DNA of 64,000 nt, taken from the NCBI RefSeq assembly GCF_003265705.1, contig NW_020312827.1:13432924-13496923 (forward strand). The letters are read 5' to 3'. The notes under the pieces were generated by a model. That model worked only from the letters and a program-made list of their open reading frames with translations. It ran no database searches and was not told the origin of the DNA. The stretch's first letter is position 1. Each line of letters opens with the position of its first letter. Source of the stretch: Callorhinus ursinus (Eukaryota > Chordata > Mammalia > Carnivora > Otariidae). Positions 12,447 to 20,810 of this stretch are shown one piece after another. The position numbers were made by a program, and so were the translations under genes.

Positions 12447-13416
12447 AAATCCAAATCAAAACCTCAATGAGATACCACCTCACACCAGTCAGAATGGCTA
12501 AAATTAACAAGTCAGGAAACAACAGATGTTGGCGGGGATGTGGAGAAAGGGGAACCCTCCTACACTGTTGGTGGGAATGCAAGCTGGTGCAGCCCCTCTG
12601 GAAAACAGTATGGAGGTTCCTCAAACAGTTGAAAATAGAGCTACCATACGATCCAGCAATTGCACTACTGGGTATTTACCACAAAGATACAAATGTAGGG
12701 ATCCGAAGGGGTACGTGCACTCCAATGTTTATAGCAGCAATGTCCACAATAGCCAAACTGTGGAAAGAGCCAAGATGTCCATTGACAGATGAATGGATAA
12801 AGAAGATGTGGTAGATATACACAATGGAATATTATGCAGCCATCAAAAGGAATGAGATCTTGCCATTTGCAACGACGTGGATGGAACTGGAGGGTGTTAT
12901 GCTGAGTGAAATAAGTCAATCAGAGAAAGACATGTATCATATGACCTCACTGATATGAGGAATTCTTAATCTCAGGAAACAAACTGAGGGTTGCTGGAGT
13001 GGTCGGGGGTGGGAGGGATGGGGTGGCTGGGTGATAGACACTGGGGAGGATATGTGCTATGGTGAGTGCTCTGAATTGTGCAAGACTGTTGAATCGCAGA
13101 TCTGTACTTCTGAAACAAATAATGCAATATATGTGAAGAAAAAACAAAGAAGAAGAAGATAGCAGGAGGGGAAGAATGAAGGGGGGGAAATCAGAGGGGG
13201 AGACCAACCATGAGAGACGATGGACTCTGAAAAACACACTGAGGGTTCTAGAGGGGAGGGGGGTGGGGGGATGGGTTAGCCTGGTGATGGGTATTAAAGG
13301 GGCACGTTCTGCGTGGAGCACTGGGTGTTATGCACAAACAATGAATCACGGAACACTTCATCCAAAACTAATGATGTAATGTATGGTGATTAACATAACA
13401 ATAAAAAAATTTTTTA
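12447..13416 (+). mobile_element. 5'-truncated carnivore L1 with broken ORF2 end
   Basis: The copy carries the C-terminal part of L1 ORF2 in an open frame from 12452 to about 12814, with the typical [16 protein letters not shown] and [19 protein letters not shown] stretches. A TAG follows the KKMW residues, where intact copies continue into YIYTMEYY. The 3' UTR (GGGGGTGGGAGGGATGGGG, CACTGGGTGTTATGCAC, GTAATGTATGGTGATTAACA) and a short A-rich tail follow. Perfect 16-bp duplications AAAATCGTTCCCTGCT flank it at 12431-12446 and 13417-13432. ORF1 and the endonuclease and reverse transcriptase domains are absent, so it is a dead copy. Confidence 0.93.
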
Positions 13417-13458
13417 AAAATCGTTCCCTGCTTAGAAGGTTAAGAGACTAGAAATGAG

Positions 13459-13578
13459 GGCGCCTTGGTGGCTCAGATGGTTAAGCGTCTGCCTTCGGCT
13501 CAGGTCATGATCCCGGGGTCCTGGGATCGAGTCCCGCATCGGGCTCCCTGCTCCTTGGGAGCCTGCTTCTCCCTCTGC

Positions 13579-13609
<31 letters not shown>

Positions 13610-13642
13610 GAATAAATAAATAAAATCTTAAAAAAAAAAAAA
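13459..13642 (+). mobile_element. Can-SINE, full length
   Basis: GGCGCCTTGGTGGCTCAGAT head, CTGGGATCGAGTCCCGCATC, CT dinucleotide run, CATGAATAAATAAATAAAAT and an A tail. Perfect 17-bp duplications AAGAGACTAGAAATGAG occur at 13442-13458 and 13643-13659. It landed only about 25 bp downstream of the L1 at 12447-13416. Same subfamily as the 5745 copy. Confidence 0.95.
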
Positions 13643-14271
13643 AAGAGACTAGAAATGAGAAAAAAGCACCCAACACGACTCTGTGACTCTTAGCTGCTGT
13701 AATTATTGTTCTCGCGTCCCTCCTCCCCTGTTCCTCTTCTCTCTGTGCTCCCAGAGACGCCAGGGCCTACCCCTCCCAAGGCCGGTCACATTCAAGAGCG
13801 ACCTCCAGCCAGCCTACCTTCCCAGCCCTGCGCCACACCCTGGCTGGAGGTCCTGTTTCCTCACTCATGGCTTCCACCTTCCTCTCATCAACCTCACCCC
13901 GAACCACATTCTGGCTTCAGACTCAGGTGTTTTCCTGCCTTCCCAGAACCTCTTATCCCTTGCTGGATGGGATATTTCTTGATGTTTTGACTATTAAACT
14001 CTGTGCTTTAGCTCCCTTTAAGCAAGCCCCAGACCTGCTGGACCAGATCTATGGCCCCTGCTAGGGAAGGGAGGCAAGGGGGTTTCTGTAGCGGGGAAAC
14101 AAAGCCATGTCAGTGTTTACCACAGAAGAATGTGTGAAGACATTATTTTTATGACTGTTTTAAATGTACAGACAAATCAAGAAGCTACTAGAGAGTTCCC
14201 ACATACCTCATTCCCAGTTTGCCCTGTTATTAGCATCTTACATGTTAATGTATTTTTAAATGTTTTATTTA

Positions 14272-14480
14272 GGGGCACCTCGGTGGCTCAGTCGTTAAGC
14301 GTCTGCCTTCGGCTCAGGTCATGGTCCCAGAGTCCTGGGGTCGAGCCTCGCGTCGGGCTCCCTGCTCGGCGGGAAGCCTGCTTCTCCCTCTCCCACTGCC
14401 CCCCCCCCCGCCCCCGCTTGTGTTCCCTCTCTCGCTGTGTCTCTCTCTGTCAAATAAATAAAATCTTTAAAAAAATAAAA
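14272..14480 (+). mobile_element. Can-SINE inserted inside another SINE's tail
   Basis: Complete copy (GGGGCACCTCGGTGGCTCAG to TCAAATAAATAAAATC) between duplications TAAATGTTTTATTTA at 14257-14271 and 14481-14495. The target is the T-rich (antisense poly-A) end of the older SINE that continues at 14496. The CGGCGGGAAGCCTGC variant differs from the 5745-type body. Confidence 0.94.
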
Positions 14481-14495
14481 TAAATGTTTTATTTA

Positions 14496-14719
14496 ATTAA
14501 TTAATTAATTTACGTATTTATTTATTTTGAGAGAGAGAGAGAGAGAGCATGCATGCAAGCAGGGGGTGTGGGGTGAGGGAGAAGGAGAGAGAGAATCCCA
14601 AGCAGGTTCCATGATCAGAGTGGAGCCCAACACAGGGCTCGATCTCACGACCCTGAGATCATGACCTGAGCCAAAAGCAAGAGGTGGATGCTTAACTGAC
14701 TGAGCCACCCAGGCATCCC
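14496..14719 (-). mobile_element. Can-SINE, antisense, split by a younger SINE
   Basis: Head at the right (GAGCCACCCAGGCATCCCC), body with GATCATGACCTGAGCC and a GA-rich run at about 14530-14548. Its own duplications, CTTACATGTTAATGTAT, are at 14237-14253 and 14720-14736, so the 14272-14480 copy sits within this insertion, in its tail. Confidence 0.93.
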
Positions 14720-14873
14720 CTTACATGTTAATGTATGGTACATTTGTTACCATTAATGCACTAATATTGATAAATCACTGCTAAGTAAAGTCCATACTTA
14801 ATGCAGATTTCCTTAGTTTTTCTGTCCCAGGATACATCCGGCATACCATGATACGTTTAAGATTTTATTTTTT

Positions 14874-15031
14874 GATCCCAGGTCCTGAGACCAAGCCCTG
14901 TGTCCCACTTCCTGCTCAGCAGGGAGTCTGCTTCTAGCTCGCCCTCTGCCCCTCCCCCTCTTGTGCACGCGTGCACGCACGTTCTCTCTTTCTCTCTCGC
15001 TCCTTCTCTCTCAAATAAATCTTTTTTAAAA
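14874..15031 (+). mobile_element. 5'-truncated Can-SINE nested in another SINE
   Basis: It begins in the body at GATCCCAGGTCCTGAGACC and lacks the tRNA-like head. It continues through CTCAGCAGGGAGTCTGCTTC, a CT run and TCAAATAAATC. Duplications AAGATTTTATTTTT at 14859-14872 and 15032-15045 coincide with the T-rich tail of the antisense SINE to its right. Confidence 0.85.
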
Positions 15032-15045
15032 AAGATTTTATTTTT

Positions 15046-15135
15046 AAGTCTTCTCTATACTCAGTGCGGGGCTTGAAGTCACGACCCCAAGATCAAGGGT
15101 CACATGCTCTGCAGACTGAGCCAGGCAGGTGCCCC
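15046..15135 (-). mobile_element. Older Can-SINE, antisense, host of the nested copy
   Basis: A short old-type body: GGGGCTTGAAGTCACGACCC, 'AAGATCAAGGGTCACATGCT' and an AGCCAGGCAGGTGCCCC head. Imperfect duplications CATACCATGATACGTTT (14842-14858) and CATACCACAATACATTT (15135-15151), 14 of 17 matching, bracket both this copy and the nested one. Confidence 0.82.
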
Positions 15136-15334
15136 ATACCACAATACATTTAATTGTCATGTCTCCTAATCTCCTCTTTGCAGTAATAGTTTCTCAGCAT
15201 ATCCTGGTTTTTGATGACCTTGATCGCTTTGAGGAAGTACTGCTCAGGTATTTGGTAAGATGCCTTTCCATCGGAATCTGATATGCACAGAAGGAATTTA
15301 ATGCAGGGGATTGCTCACACAGGTGGTAGAGGAT

Positions 15335-15466
15335 CTGAGATGCAAACAGGGGAAAGTGAAGCTACCCAAAGGCTCATTTCAGCAGAAAGCCATTAACATT
15401 CTGAGACGGAAACAGGGGAAGGTGAAGTTACCCAAAGACTCATTTCAGCAGAAAGCCATTAACATT
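15335..15466. repeat. 66-bp tandem duplication (two units)
   Basis: Units 15335-15400 and 15401-15466 both begin CTGAGA and end GCCATTAACATT. I count five substitutions over 66 bp (about 92% identity) and no indels. The surrounding sequence may be an old interspersed repeat, but I could not name it. Confidence 0.92.
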
Positions 15467-15610
15467 CCTAAGCTGGGATGTTAACAGAATGTGGCAGGGT
15501 TACCCAAGCCAGGAGTTGGGGTCACCTGGCAGAAGCCTCAGCCAGTTGCCGCCACTGTGGCAGATGCCATCAGAGGCAAGAAGTAGGTGAAGAAATTCTT
15601 TATCTTCTTT

Positions 15611-15781
15611 TTCTTTTTTAAGATTTTATTTATTTATTTGAGAGAGAGAGCCCGAGCATGAGCAGGGGAGGGGAAGGAGCAGAGGGAGAGGGAGAAGCAG
15701 ACTCCCCACTGACCCTGACATCATGACCTGAGTCAAAACCAAGAATCAGATGCTTAACTGACTGAGCCCCCCAGGCGCCCC
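15611..15781 (-). mobile_element. Can-SINE, antisense
   Basis: Right-end head (GCCCCCCAGGCGCCCC), CATCATGACCTGAGTC inside, GA-rich run and AAGATTTTATTTATTTATTT at the left. Perfect 17-bp duplications AATTCTTTATCTTCTTT at 15594-15610 and 15782-15798. Confidence 0.95.
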
Positions 15782-16079
15782 AATTCTTTATCTTCTTTCC
15801 TTCCAACCTCCACTCTTCTTTCAGTACCTCTTGTTGACAATACCTCGCGGTTAACCAGCCGACCCAGGGGTCTGTGAACTCAGCCTGCAAATCTGCTCCT
15901 CGCTGTGCAGAGCAGAGGGCGCCCCTGAGAACGGCTCTAAAGACAAAGTGGCCCATGACTGGGACAGTCGGCCTTTGAACCCATAGCCCCTGAGATGTGG
16001 TTTTACTATAGCACTAGCACCTCTGTTGTGCAATGTTTGCCTGAGCTTGGGCTCCAAATGATGATGAGGGCCATGAGGG

Positions 16080-16195
16080 CATTATTTTTTATACCCAGAG
16101 CCTAGAATAGTACCTTGATCATATTGGGTTTTCAACGTGTGAGGTATACACAATTGAATGAATGAGTGAATGAATAAATGAATGAAGGAATGACA
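16080..16195 (+). mobile_element. L2-type 3' end with AATG repeats
   Basis: 'CCAGAGCCTAGAATAGTACC', 'GATCATATTGGGTTTTCAAC', then a degenerate GAATGAATGA run typical of L2 3' termini. No younger repeat follows for about 8 kb. Confidence 0.6.
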
Positions 16196-17214
16196 GTTTC
16201 TTTGGACCAGTACCTCTTTTGGGATGCTCTAGCTTTGAGGAACTGCTCAGCACCAGCATGTCTTTTCAGCTTCTCACAACCTCCTATTGCTGCTAAGATT
16301 ACTCTGAGCCTCGCATTTGCAACATTTGAAGGCCATGTGGACCGTGTGACTACAAACTAATTAGACCAATTTTCAACAAAGGGATCTAATTAATTCATCA
16401 AGTAAGTAAGTAAGTTTTACATTAATCCTTCCGAGTTGTTGCTCAAGAAGGTCATCTGCATCTTCCAACGATGCTGCTATGCCCAGCCTCTTCCTCAGGA
16501 GCTGCCCAAGGAAAGGAATGCATAATTTTTCAGAATAAAATGCCTCTGTCTTTTCAGCTAAATGTCACCCAGCCCTCACCTGCTGGTATTTAAGTGGGTG
16601 GGACACATCATCAGAGAAGTTACATTTCCTTGCAGCCGAGGGGAGGAGGCAGTGGACCGCCACAAACGGAACTGAATGTGGCTTTCCCATGGGTGCAGGA
16701 GGGGTAGAGAAGTCACACCCGGGTGTCACCAGGTCTGGGCCAGGACGCATTCGATCTCACTATTAGGACACCTGGTCTCTGAGACACCTGAGGTCCAGGA
16801 TTTTTCGAGGACGGTCAGTGCCGAGACTGCACATAGAAAACCAAGTTCCACTTGCGAGAACCTCACTCCTCTGTGTGCCAAGCGGATCTCAGTCTCTGAT
16901 AAGAAACAAAGGTGCCTAGGTCGTGGGAGCTTTTCTCAGCCCCGGAGTTTTCCAGTTTTCTGCCTGCCCTGGACAGGGTGCCCTGGACAGCCACGGGACA
17001 GAAATCTGACCAGCCAGCGTTCTCATTTAGCAGAGACTAAAATATTTTCAACTACCCTCTTGTTTCCATTCTGGTTAATTGCTCTTCTAATACAGGTAAG
17101 AAATGGTGGCTGCAGAAACCTCCTTTGCATTTTGGTTTCCGATACTTCCTTTACGGCAGTGCTTAATGGGGAAATCATTGGGAGGGCAGGTGGCGCACTT
17201 GGGAAAGCAGAGGT

Positions 17215-17400
17215 TGTTAGAAATGTTGGGGACTGAGTTTGAGACCCCAGCTCCTCCACATACCAGCTGTGTGATTTCAGACAAGTCGCTTTATCCTTCA
17301 GGACTTCCATTGTCTCAATTGAAAATCGGGGATTAAAATGTCTATTTTATCACAGAGGTGTGGTAAAGATCATCTGCGATGTTGTGCAAGTACTTTGAGG
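17215..17400 (+). mobile_element. MIR SINE
   Basis: 'GAGTTTGAGACCCCAGCTCC', 'CAGCTGTGTGATTTCAGACA', 'CTCAATTGAAAATCGGGG' and 'GTGTGGTAAAGATCATCTGC' follow the MIR consensus in order. It is diverged, as expected for a pre-eutherian repeat. Confidence 0.75.
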
Positions 17401-18500
17401 ATCTACAAGTGTAACGTATTACAACTATTTTTTTGCATGGACATAAGGCAGCAGAAAAGGTGTCTTTGATGTTTAATTAATACTAAAAATCTTCCATTAC
17501 ATTTATTTGCTCTAATTGGGAAGGAAGGAGGTGGGCACGAGTAATTTTCAAAGGGACTTTTTCTGCTCCAGAAATAGAACTCAGAAAACACGTATTTGAT
17601 TTTCCTTTTGGTGTCAAACCACAGCACCGTTGTTATTAGCAGTTTTACAGAATTGTGACCTTCAAACTTGGTGATATCAATGACTGAAAGCAAGCTCCCA
17701 GTCCTGAAGCCTTTCAAACAGGCCCTTCAAACTAAAGCACTTTTATTTTGAATTAAGGGCTAATAGAATTGTCCTCTTAAATGAGCACTTGCAAGTTTAA
17801 ATGTTGCCTTCCAGGTGGGCTGCAGTAAATGAGCGTGCTAAGAGGTCGCTGAAAGCTCTTTTGGGGACAATGAGGGGAATCTGTTATAGGGTTTCATGTA
17901 ACACCCTTTCTGCAGTTAAAAGAGAAACCTAGAACTTACATTTTCCTAATTGTTCATAAGCTGATTTGTGTATACATCTAGGACGATAATTTACTTTCAG
18001 TTTACTGAATTTGTGAATTTTCACATTTGTTTTAATTTGTAATTAAGTTTTCTCTATGAGGCACACCATATGCTACCATTAATTCTTTCTCATTGATTTC
18101 TTAGGAGATACATGAGTGCATATTTTGATGCAATTTTTGAGGTCTTTTGAAAATCAAATGACTACGTGTTTAGCCATATGGGCCTTTGTTATTTAAAATA
18201 GCATACGATAAAGTAAGAGAAAGCAAAGTGCAAGGAGGACCTGTTAGACAACAAAAAATTGGAAGACTGTAAAATACTGCTATAAACACACCAATTTTCA
18301 GTCTTTTTTTTTTTTTGCCTTATATTTTTGAAATCTGTCTTATGGATCCCCACACTGCCTCTTACCATCTGTGAAGGTACCGAATCACAAGTGCATCAGG
18401 CAAACGTACGGAAACCAGTTATTGCCCTATGCTTTACACTGGGGCTGCAGATACTAACATCCGCCTCCAGTGAGTTCAGTTGTAGCCGGCGTGTTTCTTT
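17400..18500. other. Repeat-poor AT-rich flank upstream of the CpG island
   Basis: I recognise no interspersed repeat here. Several stretches rich in homeodomain-like TAAT/ATTA words occur at 17740-18170 (for example TTTGTAATTAAGTTTTCTC near 18035). That is compatible with conserved noncoding DNA, but base composition alone can produce it. There is no reading frame of note. Confidence 0.35.
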
Positions 18501-18529
18501 TAACATCTTACGCCAGGATTTGACACGAG

Positions 18530-18900
18530 CGCCCGTTCATCCGCACACACGGTGTCTGGTTTTGAAAGGGGCCGGCGGGTTTTTCTGTTTCGCGGGGGAC
18601 TCCCGGTGCTCCCGAGCTGCCTGCCGTATGTGCGGGCGGCAGACCCGGCCGCGGGCGGGCGGGCGCGCGGCGCGCACTAGGACCCAGCGGGGCTCCGGGC
18701 CCGGGTGGGAGCCGCGCCGCCGACCCCGGGCGGGCGCCGGGGCTGGAGCCGGGGTTCCGGCCGCGATCGGCTGCAGCTTGGCCGGGAGACGGCGCGACCC
18801 GGCGGCGGGGCCACCGGCGAGTCCAGCGCCGCCTCAGCCCCCCAATGCGGCCCGCGAGAAGCAGCGGGGGGGGGGGGGGCCGGCGATCGAAGGTAACGAA
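18530..18900. promoter_or_regulatory. CpG island, probable promoter/first exon
   Basis: GC content rises sharply and CpG dinucleotides become dense from about 18530 to 18895, with the core at 18628-18895. GC boxes of the GGGCGG type lie at about 18632-18640 and 18653-18665. I see no TATA box, which is usual for CpG-island promoters. A possible plus-strand splice donor, GATCGAAG/GTAACG, lies at about 18891-18892. A G run (18866-18879) lies just before it. Long frames are open on both strands (plus 18328-19047, minus 18508-18993), as expected from GC richness, so they are not evidence of coding. The gene is not identified and transcription direction is unproven; the donor slightly favours plus. 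Confidence 0.7.
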
Positions 18901-20001
18901 AATGGGGCTTATTTCCTGCGTCCTGAGCTTCTGCTCTGGCTCAGCATTGTCACGAGAAGCCCTCACTGTTCTGGCTGCTGCATTTTGGGGCACCCTTTGA
19001 TTTTTTTAAGGTGCCCGCCCCCATATTTCCACCTGGTTTCAGATTGATTTATAGCGTGCAGCCCAAATGGGAAAGATCCAGGGATAGCAAGTTGAATATT
19101 TTCATTAGTTTTGACTCAAAAGTAAGTTCATTAAAAAAAAAAAGTTTCTCAGGAATTTGTGAATAGCTGTTTAAAAAATTTTCTTTTAAAATAGAAGACA
19201 AATGAATAATTTTAAGAAATTATCAAATAATTGATGTAATTCTGTTAATTACTTCCTAGGGCTTTACTTCTGTGGGCTCCCCAGGCGTTACTTTTATGTT
19301 CAAGGAACTAACGTGTTAAATGTGGAGTTTGGCTCGGGCAGAGTTTACAGCCTTGCTGTCGCAACTGTTTTGCTATCAATTATAAACAGTGTCAAAGCTG
19401 TGGGCAGTTTCAACCTCTTTTCCAGCACTGTAACTGGTTATCCTAATATGACATCTACAGATGAGAGTTTCCTTTGGGGGAAGCAAGAATATTTCTCTTT
19501 TCGGAGAAGCGTTGCTTTGAGGAGAAAAACCATGATTCCTGGCTGGGAGGCTGAAGAGACTATTTTTCATGCTTTGTTTATACTCCTGGGATGACATTTG
19601 GGGAAGGGCAAGGCAATCTTTCTCGGCAGCTTTTAATTGCGGGATTATTAATTTACTTAATTTATGAGTTTCAATCCGTGGGGCTCGGGGAGCCCTCTGT
19701 CACAGGATGTGCTTAAGGTGACACATTCGCTAGCAGTTGGGACATATGATTGCAAATGTAAAATGTGCCTCCCGTGGACTGGTCTGCTGGGAGCTCCCAT
19801 GTGGAGCTGTCGTAGGCCGGGTGCTACTGGCTCATTGAGGAGAAAGACTATCATTTTCCTTAGCTAAGGAAGACATCCTATTATATTCCTTTTGTTCCCT
19901 GTTTTTCATTGATCACCAGCTCTGCCTTGAGAGGGGAGAGCAGCTCAGAGTGCAGAGCGGAAGACTGCACAGATGCCTACAAACCACTTCAACTCTCACG
20001 C

Positions 20002-20012
20002 TGATTGGTCAG
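20002..20012 (-). promoter_or_regulatory. Inverted CCAAT box
   Basis: TGATTGGTCAG is a strong match to the NF-Y (inverted CCAAT) consensus, about 1.1 kb beyond the CpG island. A second ATTGG word with a similar left flank (TCTGATTGGCTT) is at 20730-20741. Motif match only; occupancy is unknown. Confidence 0.4.
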
Positions 20013-20796
20013 CTAGATTGAGACTTAGGAAAACAGCCACCCCAAACCTTCTTTTAAAATCCTGCTGTAATTTTCAGATTAGCCTTCTCAGTGTGCAGAT
20101 TCCTGCAAGGTTGCTTTTTAATTTCGGGTGCAATTTTCGTGAGAGAACCTTTATGTTTAATTTTTCGTTGTTGTTTCTAACCGGATAACGTAGGCCATTT
20201 TGGTGACAAATTTCTTTGCAGACGTCAGCTACTAGCTTACATTTATAGACATATCACTTTACAGTACATTCTCCATGATTTCTCCTCAGGAGCTGTACGA
20301 TGCAAAGTTGTTAAACTTAGAATAATTTTTCCTAGGCGGTTTTTGACCCGAATATTTAAACAGCACCATCAGCAGATGGATGTCTAGCTGGATCTTTACT
20401 TTGATCATTTAAGTGTCCTGTGCATTAACATGTTTCATGCACTAAATTTAAGTCTGCAACAGTGAAAGAAAAAGGCAATGAAGAGCAAACAATCAAAATC
20501 AACTTGCACACTATGATAAGAAATTGTGGCATCTGTTTGGGAGAATGCATTTCACGTCCAAGAAAAGGGGCATTCTTCACCTTATAAGAATAGAAATTAG
20601 TAAATATTGTGGAATTGTGTATCTATAAGACAAAAATATATATAAGACCCAGGACATCTTTATTTGAGCCTTACAGCCCTTCAATTAAAGAAGCACTATT
20701 TCAGAAGTTGTTAAATGGATAAACACTTTTCTGATTGGCTTAAAAATTTAGACACAGGAAGTGGATGGTATCTAATAACCGATGAGTGGAGACATG

Positions 20797-20810
20797 GTTG
20801 TCATGGAAAC
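20797..20810. promoter_or_regulatory. RFX-type X-box candidate
   Basis: GTTGTCATGGAAAC is close to the palindromic RFX consensus GTTGCCATGGCAAC, with two substitutions. It is 67 bp beyond the ATTGG word at 20733. The pairing and the repeat-poor setting make it worth testing as an enhancer or alternative promoter element. Confidence 0.4.

Larger units (their letters stand above)
14110..15300 (-). mobile_element. Old L1 3'-UTR region, antisense, carrying nested SINEs
   Basis: Outside the SINEs the sequence reads like a reversed L1M 3' UTR: 'GAGAGTTCCCACATACC', 'GTACATTTGTTACCATTAAT', 'CTAAGTAAAGTCCATACTTA' and 'GTCTCCTAATCTCCTCTTTG'. Four SINE copies interrupt it. The edges are soft. Confidence 0.5.

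Noticed and set aside
12467..12814. 115-codon frame as a cellular gene
   Set aside because: The protein is the C-terminal end of L1 ORF2, inside a 5'-truncated L1 with target-site duplications. Annotated as part of the mobile element.
16676..17236. 186-codon plus-strand open frame
   Set aside because: No domain, no splice context, and it runs into a MIR. An opposite-strand frame (17023-17310) overlaps its 3' part.
18328..19047. 239-codon plus-strand open frame over the CpG island
   Set aside because: It spans AT-rich upstream DNA, the GC-rich core and a possible donor site, has no domain, and the opposite strand is open for 161 codons in the same place. This is typical of CpG islands, not coding evidence.
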